From positions 2,232,001 through 2,296,000 of the forward strand of contig NZ_CP114606.1 of the NCBI RefSeq assembly GCF_033558715.1: a DNA stretch of 64,000 bases, read 5' to 3'. Positions 29,743 to 38,360 of the stretch are shown in pieces. Each line of letters opens with the position of its first letter. The first letter of the stretch is position 1. The position numbers were made by a program, and so were the translations under genes. The notes under the pieces are model-generated. The model saw only the letters and a list, made by a program, of their open reading frames with translations, was not told the origin of the DNA and ran no database searches. The stretch comes from Acinetobacter sp. YWS30-1. GTDB taxonomy: Bacteria > Pseudomonadota > Gammaproteobacteria > Pseudomonadales > Moraxellaceae.

Positions 29743-30624
29743 ATGCTACAAGGAAAAGTTCAGGTCGAAACCGTGCAGTTTTTGGCAGAAGATGGCTATA
29801 CCTTAACCGGCAAGCTTTACCGCAGTGAATATGCCAAAGCCAATATTGTCATCGCCTGTGCGACAGGTGTTCCCCAAGCTTTTTACCGGCGCTTTGCCGA
29901 TTATGCAGCACATGCAGGTTTTCAGGTACTGACTTTTGATTATCGTGGGGTGGCTAATTCTGCGCCTAAACGGTTAAAGAATTTTAAGATGTCCTATCTG
30001 GACTGGGGACAATATGATCTCAGCGCTGCGATTGATTATCTCAGCCAAACCGGTCTGGACATCTATATGATTGGCCATTCCTATGGCGGACAGGCCTTGG
30101 GATTAAGCAAATATCATGATCGCATTGAAGCAATGTACTGCTTTGGCACTGGTGCTGGCTGGCATGGTTATATGCCTTTAACTGAAAGAATCAAGGTTCA
30201 GGTAATCTGGAATATTATTTTCCCACCGATGGTGGCAGTGACAGGCTATTTGCCATGGAGCCGTTTAAATATGGGCGCTGACTTGCCACGTGATGTTTAT
30301 CGTCAGTGGCGAAAATGGTGTAAAAATCCGACCTATTTCTTTGCCGATCCTGAACTGAAAGACCTGCATACCCATTATGCCGCGGTAAAAACACCTATTT
30401 ATGCCGTAGCCGCGCTTGATGATGCCTGGGCCTTACCTGAATCCAGACAGGCTTTTATGCAACATTATCGTCAGGCTCCGTTGCATTATATCAATATTCA
30501 GGCAGCTGATTATGGACTCAAGCATATGGGACATATGGGTTATTTCCGTCAGGGCGCAGAACAGCTCTGGGATGAAGTGCTCACCAAGTTCAGCGAATTA
30601 CATCAACTCAAATATGCAGCTTGA
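29743..30624 (+). CDS. Alpha/beta hydrolase
   Basis: Serine hydrolase of 293 aa. The nucleophile elbow GHSYGG lies near residue 111. A likely acid is in AVAALDDAWALPES near 223, and a His candidate lies in KHMGHMGYFRQ near 263, completing a triad in the right order. The oxyanion region ACATGVPQAFYRRFADYAAHAGFQVLTFDYRG is typical of the serine aminopeptidase-like branch. No signal peptide. The substrate is unknown; esterase or lipase activity is the default expectation. Start ATG after AAGGATATCCAGT. Confidence 0.85.
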   Translation: MLQGKVQVETVQFLAEDGYTLTGKLYRSEYAKANIVIACATGVPQAFYRRFADYAAHAGFQVLTFDYRGVANSAPKRLKNFKMSYLDWGQYDLSAAIDYLSQTGLDIYMIGHSYGGQALGLSKYHDRIEAMYCFGTGAGWHGYMPLTERIKVQVIWNIIFPPMVAVTGYLPWSRLNMGADLPRDVYRQWRKWCKNPTYFFADPELKDLHTHYAAVKTPIYAVAALDDAWALPESRQAFMQHYRQAPLHYINIQAADYGLKHMGHMGYFRQGAEQLWDEVLTKFSELHQLKYAA

Positions 30625-30658
30625 TTTTAGTTTCTAGAGCATTTAAGCATTTAGCTGC

Positions 30659-31147
30659 TTAAGCATAACGTGCCTGTTGAATATCGGTTCTGATTTCCTG
30701 ACGGTGTTCCTCGCCGAAACGGTCGACATGGGCATAAAATACCCCATAACGGCCGACATAATATTCCAGTGACTGGTCATAAAAATTCCAGAAAATTGAC
30801 CATTCGCCTAAATCCATCTGACGGATTTGTGTACCGGTATGCATCGGCATTTTACGGAGCAATTCCTGCTGTAACTGCTCTGCTTCATTGCGGTCCTGAA
30901 TCTGAACCTGATGCTGGAAAAATAATTGCGCCACATCATCAAACAGTTCCAGCTCATAGGCATCGACCACATGCAAGGTTTCCTGAGACTCAGGTTGACT
31001 CTCTTCAGTACTACTGGAAATCGGGTCCGCTTTTTTGACACGTTTACTTTTTACATAACGCTGGGTTTTATAGATTTTCATGCCGATAAACCACATCGCA
31101 TAAATTATCAGGGCTAGACATGAAAAAATCAGGAATTTAAGCATCAT
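30659..31147 (-). CDS. Hypothetical membrane-anchored protein
   Basis: Protein of 162 aa with one N-terminal transmembrane helix (residues 2-22, LKFLIFSCLALIIYAMWFIGM), a basic patch (RYVKSKRVKKADP), a Ser/Glu-rich linker near 45-60, and a C-terminal alpha/beta part with VAQLFFQHQVQIQDRNEAEQLQQELLRKMP and WSIFWNFYDQSLEYYVGRYGVFYAHVDRFGEEHR. I do not recognise a family. Convergent with the hydrolase gene. Confidence 0.65.
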   Translation of the reverse strand: MMLKFLIFSCLALIIYAMWFIGMKIYKTQRYVKSKRVKKADPISSSTEESQPESQETLHVVDAYELELFDDVAQLFFQHQVQIQDRNEAEQLQQELLRKMPMHTGTQIRQMDLGEWSIFWNFYDQSLEYYVGRYGVFYAHVDRFGEEHRQEIRTDIQQARYA

Positions 31148-31523
31148 TGATCATCTCGTGTGGTTAATTTTATTTTTATCACGGTCTGCCAATTCTTGAT
31201 TTGGCGATCTTCTTTTAACTTAACACAAGTCTATTTTTTGTACAGCAAACTTGAGGATTTTTTTAGATCTTCTTGGATTTTTTTCTTTAGTTGAGCCTTA
31301 TTTTCCAGTATTCAATTTGAAATGAGGATCTAAAATCTTGTTAAAAATTAGAATTAATCTTAGAGGCCAATATTGATCAGGATAAATAAATCAGACAAAT
31401 CACTACAGAATCGATCATCAACTCTGGATTCTTTAGCAAATGCACTCAAAAAGCTACATGATTGGTATTTGTTTTTTTGAGCATTTTCCTTCAAATAAAA
31501 GGTCTCTCTTTATGGTCGAGTAA
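31148..31523. other. AT-rich intergenic region before the acetyltransferase
   Basis: About 375 bases, strongly AT-rich, between divergent genes. It should contain promoters for both. I see no convincing small gene, repeat, or hairpin. Confidence 0.4.
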
Positions 31524-32042
31524 ATGAATAAAATTATGATTCGTGAAGGGAAGATTCAAGATATACCTCAAATAATTCAGGTCATCCACGACAGTATTCA
31601 ATCCTGTATTTTGGATCATCAACGTGAAGACAGCGTGATCCAGCGCTGGCTGGAGCAGTTTAATCACGCCCAGTTAATTGTGGAAATGCTTTATAACGAC
31701 TGCTGGGTGTATATTTTAAATGATCAGATTGTCGGCTTTTTGCTGGTCAGTGACACTGGAGAAATCCTGATGCACTATGTGGCTGCACGTTTCCAGCGAC
31801 TCGGGGTTGGCACCCAGCTTTTTGATCAGATGCACAAATCCTTAGTGCGTAAAAATATCCATAAAATTAAAGTCCAATCGACTCAAACGGCTTTAAGTTA
31901 TTATCAAAAAAATGGATTTTTCTCACCGAATTCTCAATCGGAAAATGAAGAAAATTATCATTTATCTCTGTACACGACAAATTTCACAGAACCCTTATCC
32001 TATCAGGATTCTGCTTTCTTAAAATTGCCAAAATTTCCTTAA
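31524..32042 (+). CDS. GNAT acetyltransferase with IS-derived C-terminus
   Basis: N-acetyltransferase, now 172 aa. Motif A, the acetyl-CoA site, is the segment MHYVAARFQRLGVGTQLFDQMH near 85-106 (RxxGxG/A type: QRLGVG), and YYQKNGF near 125 is motif B. ISAba1 is inserted after codon 147. The present frame runs 25 codons into the IS before stopping. Removing the IS restores an ending Tyr-Lys-Tyr-Ala-Phe and a 152-aa protein with a TAA at 33169-33171. The catalytic core is untouched, so activity may persist with an altered tail. Substrate unknown. Confidence 0.85.
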   Translation: MNKIMIREGKIQDIPQIIQVIHDSIQSCILDHQREDSVIQRWLEQFNHAQLIVEMLYNDCWVYILNDQIVGFLLVSDTGEILMHYVAARFQRLGVGTQLFDQMHKSLVRKNIHKIKVQSTQTALSYYQKNGFFSPNSQSENEENYHLSLYTTNFTEPLSYQDSAFLKLPKFP

Positions 32043-32430
32043 ACTCTTCTTTTTTCCCAAAACCAATTAAACGCTGAATCGCCATTTGAACATAGTCTAA
32101 ACCATAGCGAAATAAACTCATTGAGAGTCGTCCATGCTTCTTTATTTTTATCGCTTTTTTTTGATTATGTTGCCATTCACCCGTTAAGTAACACCAACAG
32201 AAGCTTATAGCTAACACCGCAATCAATTTTTTCACTCGTCTAGGGTCTGTCAAGCGCGTATTTTCAAGATTAAACCCGCGTCCTTTGAGACAACTGAATA
32301 AGGTTTCAATTTCCCAGCGTAATGCATAATCCTGAATAGCATTGGCATTAAACTGAGGAGAAACGACGAGTAAAAGCTCTCCATTTTCTAACTGTAGTGC
32401 ACTTATATATAGTTTCACCCGACCAACCAA
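31984..32430 (-). CDS. ISAba1 transposase, second frame
   Basis: C-terminal part of the IS4-family transposase (148 aa from the first ATG; the frame continues upstream to the slip site near 32528). It carries the catalytic Glu in ALRWEIETLFSCLKGRGFNLENTRLTDP. It is expressed by a -1 frameshift from the first frame: the open frame joins at AAAAAAAC without a stop, giving an uninterrupted DDE enzyme of about 360 aa. Standing alone, the first ATG at 32430 lacks a good ribosome binding site. Confidence 0.9.
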   Translation of the reverse strand: MVGRVKLYISALQLENGELLLVVSPQFNANAIQDYALRWEIETLFSCLKGRGFNLENTRLTDPRRVKKLIAVLAISFCWCYLTGEWQHNQKKAIKIKKHGRLSMSLFRYGLDYVQMAIQRLIGFGKKEEFKEILAILRKQNPDRIRVL

Positions 32431-32504
32431 AATCCGTCGTTTACGACATTCAATTTGACCAACTTTAAGATGGCGAAATAAATCACTAATTTTATGATTC
32501 TTTC

Positions 32505-33074
32505 CTAAATGATTGGTGACAATGAAGTTTTTTTAACACGAATGCAGAAGTTGATGTCTTGTTCAATTAACCATGTAAACCACTGCTCACCGATAAACTC
32601 TCTGTCTGCGAACACATTCACAATACGGTCTTTACCAAAAATGGCTATAAAGCGTTGAATCAAAGCAATACGCTCTTTCGTATCTGAATTTCCACGTTTA
32701 TTAAGCAATGTCCAAAGGATAGGTATCGCTATTCCACGATAAACGATTGCGAGCATCAGGATATTAATATTTCGTTTTCCCCATTTCCAATTGGTTCTAT
32801 CTAAAGTCAGTTGCACTTGGTCGAATGAAAACATATTGAAAATCAACTGAGAAATTTGACGATAATCAAAATACTGACCTGCAAAGAAGCGCTGCATACG
32901 TCGATAAAATGATTGTGGTAAACACTTGATGGGCAAGGCTTTAGATGCAGAAGAAAGATTACATGTTTGCTTTAAAATAATCACAAGCATGATGAGCGCA
33001 AAGCACTTTAAATGTGACTTGTTCCATTTTAGAGATTTGTTTAAGATAAGATATAACTCATTGAGATGTGTCAT
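32505..33074 (-). CDS. ISAba1 transposase, first frame
   Basis: N-terminal part of the transposase, 189 aa: MTHLNELYLILNKSL, then LDRTNWKWGKRNINILMLAIVYRG (first catalytic Asp) and NVFADREFIGEQWF (second catalytic Asp). It ends shortly after a run of seven A (minus strand; 32528-32534), a typical -1 slip heptamer A-AAA-AAC. Known ISAba1 has the same two-frame layout. Confidence 0.92.
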   Translation of the reverse strand: MTHLNELYLILNKSLKWNKSHLKCFALIMLVIILKQTCNLSSASKALPIKCLPQSFYRRMQRFFAGQYFDYRQISQLIFNMFSFDQVQLTLDRTNWKWGKRNINILMLAIVYRGIAIPILWTLLNKRGNSDTKERIALIQRFIAIFGKDRIVNVFADREFIGEQWFTWLIEQDINFCIRVKKTSLSPII

Positions 33075-33085
33075 AGTATTCGTCG

Positions 33086-33113
33086 TTAGAAAACAATTAT
33101 TGTGACATTATTT
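33086..33113 (+). promoter_or_regulatory. ISAba1 outward promoter
   Basis: TTAGAA (33086-33091) and TTATTT (33108-33113) with a 16-base spacer are the hexamers described for the outward promoter of ISAba1. It reads rightward, out of the transposase-start end, towards the 3' end of the diguanylate cyclase gene, which is on the opposite strand. Confidence 0.75.
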
Positions 33114-33184
33114 CAATGAGTTATCTATTTTTGTCGTGTACAGAGATCATTTATATAAATACGCTTTTTAAAATTAAAACTTTT

Positions 33185-35032
33185 TTATGTCATTTTAAGT
33201 TGATCTCGCCCTGCCTGCTTAGCCGCATATAACTGTACATCTGCCGCTTTCATCAGTGCATGAATATCTGGATAGAGATGTGCTTGATCCATCCAAGAAA
33301 TGCCCATACTAACCGTGACATAGGATTTATCATCTGTGCGATTTAAATGTTCAAATTGCTGTTCGCGAATCTTGATTAAGACTTTTTCCAGAGATTGAAA
33401 TGCTGCCTGGACAGGTACATCAGTAAGTAGAATCGCAAATTCTTCTCCACCATAACGGGCTAAATACGCGGATTCGGGGAGTACCGTCTGAATGACCTTG
33501 ACCAGATTCTGTAAAATTTCATCTCCTTTTAAGTGCCCATAATAATCATTGTAGTTTTTAAAATAGTCGACATCGAGCATGGCAAAAATCAGTGTACTGT
33601 GTGGATGTTGCTGACAGTATAAAAACTGCTGCTGGATTTGGTCATTTAAAGCACGGCGGTTAAAGGCACCCGTCAAAGCATCAATATTCACCTGATGTTC
33701 GAGTTTGGCATTCAGTTCACGTAATTGCTCGGTACGTGCTTTGACTTTCTGATCGAGTGAATTATTTAACTCTTTCAGATTCATATTCAACTGCTCTGTC
33801 GCATAGGTTTGATGGGCATAATTTTGCGACTGCTGAAACATGATGATCACGGCATACAGACTGGTCGAGATAAAAGACAGATGCACACTTTCAATCACAT
33901 TGATCAGCAATAAATAGTCATTTATAAAGGTCAGGCATAGAAAAATGACCGCATAGAGAGTCAAGCGCGAATAATTGTCTTTATGATGTAAAGTCTGATA
34001 AAAGCCATAGATAAAATTGACCACCACGACTATCCCGAAAATCGCACTATACAAGGCCAGACGTTGAAAATTTTCCGGATCGGTCAACAGGGTTACGACA
34101 CAGTTCAGTAGTAAAAGTCCTGCGGCAACACTATAAATAAATCGATGCAAATAGCGCTGATTAAACAGGTACATATAACTGAGGAAAAATAGAATCGCCA
34201 GGAAAGTGAACAGATATTCTAGGCGTGTTCCCCATAGCCAACCGAGCTTAGTCACGATCGAATAGGCATACGGCGCTGCAAAAAAGTTATGCAGGGCCAG
34301 AAAAATAATGAACAAGCCAAAGATAAAAATACTTTTGCTATTGCGTTCTGTTGATCCCCTAAACATTGAAAAAAGAATCGTGAAAAAGCCCACCCCAAGC
34401 ACCAGTCCACAGACTATACTGATGCTCATCATAAGCTGCTGATACTGACGGTTAATAGTTCCGGCTGTTCCAATGCGTATAGGCTGTTCAATCCCGCCAT
34501 GCAGATGGGTATAGTTTGAGGCCTGAATACTCATGGTGAAATATTCACTCTCAGGAACAAAATAACCGATTCGAGGAGCCCTTTCATTTCTCTGCTCTTC
34601 CGCTGTTTTCGCAATTTCCCCATGCCGCAGAATAAATTTTCCATCGATATAGATTCGATAGGCACCATATTCAGCCGGAATATGCACGGCGATCCGACGT
34701 CCGATAAATTCTGATGGAATTTTGAAATGTCCGATAAAGGTTCCATAGCCAATATTTGAACCGGTCAGGTCTTTAAATGAAGCGGGTAATTGAACCTCTT
34801 GCGGAGTAAGTACGGAACTTGGTTCAGTAATAAACTGGTTTGGATAAAACTGCCAATTTTGGGGCAATTGGCTACTATGATCTTCAGTAAAGTGAATTTC
34901 GGAAATATGCGGTTGACTGTGCTGCGTGACAGAGGAAGATTCAAGAGATGCCTGGGCGAAAACTGGAATCATCACTAATAGGACCCAGCTAATGCTCCAA
35001 ATCAATATTACAGAATAGACATTCCTTATCAT
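33185..35032 (-). CDS. Membrane diguanylate cyclase (7TM-DISM plus GGDEF)
   Basis: Predicted cyclic-di-GMP synthase. From the ATG at 35032 it has 615 aa: signal peptide (MIRNVYSVILIWSISWVLLVMIPVFAQA), a periplasmic beta-sandwich domain of 7TMR-DISM type to about 190, seven hydrophobic helices to about 390, a coiled coil (LNMNLKELNNSLDQKVKARTEQLRELNAKLEHQ), then GGDEF (DALTGAFNRRALNDQIQQ and RYGGEEFAILLTDV). The active-site GGEEF is intact, but the product-inhibition RxxD site is absent (P and A at those positions). An in-frame TTG at 35107 is a poorer start. ISAba1 lies 40 bases beyond its stop. Confidence 0.88.
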   Translation of the reverse strand: MIRNVYSVILIWSISWVLLVMIPVFAQASLESSSVTQHSQPHISEIHFTEDHSSQLPQNWQFYPNQFITEPSSVLTPQEVQLPASFKDLTGSNIGYGTFIGHFKIPSEFIGRRIAVHIPAEYGAYRIYIDGKFILRHGEIAKTAEEQRNERAPRIGYFVPESEYFTMSIQASNYTHLHGGIEQPIRIGTAGTINRQYQQLMMSISIVCGLVLGVGFFTILFSMFRGSTERNSKSIFIFGLFIIFLALHNFFAAPYAYSIVTKLGWLWGTRLEYLFTFLAILFFLSYMYLFNQRYLHRFIYSVAAGLLLLNCVVTLLTDPENFQRLALYSAIFGIVVVVNFIYGFYQTLHHKDNYSRLTLYAVIFLCLTFINDYLLLINVIESVHLSFISTSLYAVIIMFQQSQNYAHQTYATEQLNMNLKELNNSLDQKVKARTEQLRELNAKLEHQVNIDALTGAFNRRALNDQIQQQFLYCQQHPHSTLIFAMLDVDYFKNYNDYYGHLKGDEILQNLVKVIQTVLPESAYLARYGGEEFAILLTDVPVQAAFQSLEKVLIKIREQQFEHLNRTDDKSYVTVSMGISWMDQAHLYPDIHALMKAADVQLYAAKQAGRDQLKMT

Positions 35033-35203
35033 GTTTTGCAAAGACAGTATTTTCCTGAAAAGTGCTTTATTCTTCTTATAATCTACGTCGAATAGCAGGG
35101 AGTGCAAAGCTTTTTTTGTAGCTCATCGGATGAAGTCCATCTAGCTATGACTTCACCCGTTCAACATTCACTCATCACAATGAATGAAGCTTATTTCAGT
35201 GAA

Positions 35204-35542
35204 TCAATCACGTGTTTTAACATCATACAGTTCGATTTCAAAAATCAGGTTTGAATTGGCCGGGATGATATTCCCCATTTTACGTTCACCATAAGCCAAA
35301 TGAGCAGGCACAATTAGTTTACGCTTACCGCCTACTTTCATACCGATAATCCCTTGATCCCAGCCCTTGATCACACGGCCAGTGCCAATCACGGTTTCAA
35401 AATAGTTACCACGATCCAGTGATGAGTCAAACTTGGTGCCATCTTCTAGCCAGCCAGTATAATGAGTCGTAATAAGCGCGCCCTTAACCGCTTCTTTACC
35501 TTCACCCACTTTCAAATCAATAATTTCTAGCTCTTTGGTCAT
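35204..35542 (-). CDS. FKBP-type peptidyl-prolyl cis-trans isomerase
   Basis: Single FKBP domain of 112 aa with no signal peptide, so cytoplasmic. VKGALITTHYTGWLEDGTKFDSSLDRG, VIKGWDQGIIGMKVGGKRKLIVPAHLAYGER and IPANSNLIFEIELYDV are diagnostic, with the pocket Tyr, Asp and Trp residues present. It catalyses proline isomerisation during folding. ATG at 35542 with AAGGAT nine bases upstream; a TTG two codons earlier is less likely. Single gene. Confidence 0.95.
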   Translation of the reverse strand: MTKELEIIDLKVGEGKEAVKGALITTHYTGWLEDGTKFDSSLDRGNYFETVIGTGRVIKGWDQGIIGMKVGGKRKLIVPAHLAYGERKMGNIIPANSNLIFEIELYDVKTRD

Positions 35543-35622
35543 GACCAATATCCTTTCTCTGGCAAATACGCATAGTATAAACGGGATTAGACAGAATTCC
35601 TTTAGCTTTGAGGCTTAAAGGA

Positions 35623-36246
35623 TTAAAAGCTGAGTTCCTGGATATTTGAATCATTCAGTAAATAGTTAGTCAATTTTTTATGATTTTCGGCGGAGCCAAT
35701 TAAAATCCAGCGTCCACTAATACGGTGTTCCGTTTTATGCTGCACACTGCGAACGACTTTCATATTATAAGTTTTAAATAATTCTTCGTATTGCTCTAAG
35801 GTTTTACGTTGATAAGGACAGATAATTCGGTAGGTTCGTGCCTGACTTAAAGTTTCTATTCCCTCTTGGACATAGATCAGAAAAATCAGCACGATTAATA
35901 CAATAAAAGTAGCAAACAGACTCAGCCATTCATAACCCGCGCCAGCTGCCATGCCCAGTGCTGCTGTCATCCAGATGGTTGTCGCTGTCGTAATGCCTGA
36001 AATCCGGTTTTCATCTTTAAAGATAACTCCCGCACCGACAAAGCCCAAGCCAGTAAGGATATTGGCTGCAATCCTATCCTGACTATCCAGACCAATTTTG
36101 ATTGACATAATCGTGAACAAGCAGGAACTCAGACTGACCATGATCATAGTCCGCAAACCGGCAGACTTACTGCGATATTCGCGTTCTGCACCAATAATTG
36201 CACCAATACCGAGGGCAATGAGCAAACGATAAAGATCCGGATGCAT
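35623..36246 (-). CDS. MgtC/SapB family membrane protein
   Basis: Protein of 207 aa. The N-terminal 130 residues hold about four or five helices with the family core: LLIALGIGAIIGAEREYRSKSAGLRTMIMVSLSSCLF and AANILTGLGFVGAGVIFKDENRISGITTATTIWMTAALGMAAGAG. The C-terminal 75 residues form a soluble ACT-like domain. MgtC proteins are linked to survival at low Mg2+ and in host phagocytes by acting on ATP synthase or on Mg2+ status; which applies here is unknown. No Mg2+ leader element was seen upstream. Confidence 0.9.
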   Translation of the reverse strand: MHPDLYRLLIALGIGAIIGAEREYRSKSAGLRTMIMVSLSSCLFTIMSIKIGLDSQDRIAANILTGLGFVGAGVIFKDENRISGITTATTIWMTAALGMAAGAGYEWLSLFATFIVLIVLIFLIYVQEGIETLSQARTYRIICPYQRKTLEQYEELFKTYNMKVVRSVQHKTEHRISGRWILIGSAENHKKLTNYLLNDSNIQELSF

Positions 36247-36335
36247 ATATTTATCCCTGTTTCATTTTTATTATTGTCAGGTATACGCAATTTCTGAATC
36301 AGGATACAAGCCGAGACTTGCATCCTTATTGGCTG

Positions 36336-36866
36336 TTATTGTAACTGTTCCCATTCAATTACAGCTTGGGCCTGATCACCGATCAAGGTCCATTCGCCAT
36401 CCATGACATTCAGTTGCAGCTGCATGGTACGTTCACATAACTGTTGTACCGCTTCAGTGCTGGCGGTCGAGATTTTCCAGACCTCAACATTCGACAGCGT
36501 TTTCAGTTTGGAATTACGTTTATACCATTCATCAACTGAAGAACCATAAGCAACTACTGCGACCTGTTTGCAACGTGCGCTGGCTTTTTTGACTTTATCT
36601 TCGTCAGGACAACCCACTTCGATCCATTTCAATAATTGGCCAGTCAGGTCTTTTTCCCACAGCGCTGGCTCATCAGTCTCAAACAGATCCTTGGTAAATT
36701 CAAGCGCCTCGCCAGCAAAACGTGCATAAGCCAGAATACGTACCATCAGACGTTCAATGGTTTCCGAAGGATGCAGCGCCATCGTCAACTGATAGTCTTC
36801 ATAACGATGGGTATCCATATCGGCAACGTTCAAATCTGCCTTATAAATTGTCGCTTTTAACGCCAT
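36336..36866 (-). CDS. YaeQ family protein
   Basis: Protein of 176 aa beginning MALKATIYKADLNVADMDTHRY, with ETIERLMVRILAYARFAGEALEFTKDLFETDEPALWEKDLTGQLLKWIEVGCPDEDKVKKAS following; this is the YaeQ pattern. The fold is nuclease-like (PD-(D/E)xK-related), and E. coli YaeQ was once linked to RfaH function, but the biochemical role is unsettled. The ATG at 36866 is the family start; 22 more in-frame codons upstream lack similarity. Confidence 0.92.
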   Translation of the reverse strand: MALKATIYKADLNVADMDTHRYEDYQLTMALHPSETIERLMVRILAYARFAGEALEFTKDLFETDEPALWEKDLTGQLLKWIEVGCPDEDKVKKASARCKQVAVVAYGSSVDEWYKRNSKLKTLSNVEVWKISTASTEAVQQLCERTMQLQLNVMDGEWTLIGDQAQAVIEWEQLQ

Positions 36867-36966
36867 AATACAATCCTCAAATTTGGCGCCTAGCATATAA
36901 GATTTATTGCATTTTTGCTGAACAGATTTCATCTTATCCAGCTATTTTCAACACGCAGATTCGAAG

Positions 36967-37971
36967 TTATTTTTCCTGAACAATCCGGCATTGCATTAAG
37001 GCGGTTTCAAATTCCAGCCAGTCACGTGAGGTCTGGTAAATCACTTCTACCCGATTATCAATGCCTTCTTCGGCAGACTGATAATTAAACTGATCAGGAT
37101 TGAAATTAAAGCTTTTCCAGCCCTGATTGGTATTAAAAATCCCTTTGATTCTGAGCCAATCCTGCTGCTCACAAAGCAGATCCAGCAGATCATAAAAATC
37201 AAACTGCCAGCGTTTTGGCAATTTCCAACCTGCCACCTGATAGCCTTGTGCACTTTCAACATAATGATAAGGCAACTGATGTACGACAGCCGGCACCTCT
37301 CCCAACACTTGGCGCTGTTGCTTGAGCAGTGGCTGAATCTGACGTGAAGCACCCTGATAATCCTGTTTGATTTGCTCAATATCCAGCTGTCCGTTTTCTA
37401 TCATCAGCCAGTGCTGGGCATATGGCTGATACTCAGACTTGAGTTCAGTTAAAGCAGCATGATCAGTTTCAGTCATCAAATCAGCATGGGAAATAACCAT
37501 GATATTGGCAACTTTCAGCTGATCCGCATACAGGTTCTGATGCGTCCAGTCCCGATCATGTAAACGTGAACCATCGACTACCGTGACCAGAGCCTGCATT
37601 TTCAAATGACTCTGCCAATGCGGTTCGGTGAGCTGTTCCAGCAGTTGCCCGGGATGTCCGAGTCCTGTAGGTTCAATAAATAGCCGGTCCGGTTTGGTTT
37701 CTGACAATAGCCGGGATAAAGCAATCTGCATTGGCAACTGACTGCTACAACATAAACAGCCGCCCAGCAATTCTTTCACTGCATAGCCCTGATCCTGAGG
37801 CAGTAATTGCTGGTCGACGCCAATCTGACCAAACTCATTCATCAGCACAGCCCAGACTTCTTGCTCCGGTTTCTGGCTCAGTAAATATTTTAATAAAGTG
37901 GTTTTACCAGCACCCAAGAATCCGGAAATGATGTGTACAGGAATAGGCTGCTGAGCGGCAAGAACTTTCAA
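36967..37971 (-). CDS. CobW/COG0523 family GTPase (metal chaperone type)
   Basis: P-loop GTPase of 334 aa: Walker A GFLGAGKTTLLKYLL near 18-32, the family metal-binding GGCLCCS (CxCC) near 70, switch EPTGLGHPGQLLEQL, and a C-terminal CobW domain with KGIFNTNQGWKSFNF. Members hand Zn2+ or other metals to target enzymes, often under Zur control in zinc shortage. I could not identify a Zur box upstream. Single gene; metal specificity not determinable. Confidence 0.9.
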   Translation of the reverse strand: MKVLAAQQPIPVHIISGFLGAGKTTLLKYLLSQKPEQEVWAVLMNEFGQIGVDQQLLPQDQGYAVKELLGGCLCCSSQLPMQIALSRLLSETKPDRLFIEPTGLGHPGQLLEQLTEPHWQSHLKMQALVTVVDGSRLHDRDWTHQNLYADQLKVANIMVISHADLMTETDHAALTELKSEYQPYAQHWLMIENGQLDIEQIKQDYQGASRQIQPLLKQQRQVLGEVPAVVHQLPYHYVESAQGYQVAGWKLPKRWQFDFYDLLDLLCEQQDWLRIKGIFNTNQGWKSFNFNPDQFNYQSAEEGIDNRVEVIYQTSRDWLEFETALMQCRIVQEK

Positions 37972-38360
37972 AATTGATTCTCAAAGATAGAATTAGAAGT
38001 AGTAAACCTGACTATTATAGAACACTGGACTCTTGCAAAAATGTTCATTCTTGGATGATTAGATTCTATTTATCTCGGTTCAAATAAAAATAACAGTCTG
38101 TAGTAAGTACTTTTTAACCGTTAACTAGTTCACTTAAACGCTATATTTGAAATATTTACACACATTTCCAGCTAACAATTTCCTATACATTTAACAGAAG
38201 AAAACAAATTTCCAATGATTGTATTTGCTTGCTTAACAGCTTCGTGCGGCTTTTGTTAATTGCTTTGCTCCATAAAATTTTCATGCTTAGGATGAATTCC
38301 TGCCGGATTGATGTGATGGTCATTCGGCAGTTTATAAATGTAATAAAAAGGATGCTCAAC
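37972..38360. other. Intergenic region between divergent CobW and small secreted protein genes
   Basis: About 390 bases, AT-rich. An in-frame open stretch extends upstream of the 84-aa gene to 38229 but shows no protein-like features. No clear operator, repeat or hairpin found. Confidence 0.4.

Larger units (their letters stand above)
31966..33145 (-). mobile_element. ISAba1 (IS4 family), complete
   Basis: Exactly 1180 bp between 16-bp perfect terminal repeats CTCTGTACACGACAAA and inverse, flanked by a perfect 9-bp target duplication ATCATTTAT (31957-31965 and 33146-33154). Length, ends, duplication size and a 189-aa first transposase frame match ISAba1 as I know it. It sits in the 3' end of the acetyltransferase gene, with its transposase on the minus strand. 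The intact duplication points to a fairly recent insertion. Confidence 0.95.
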
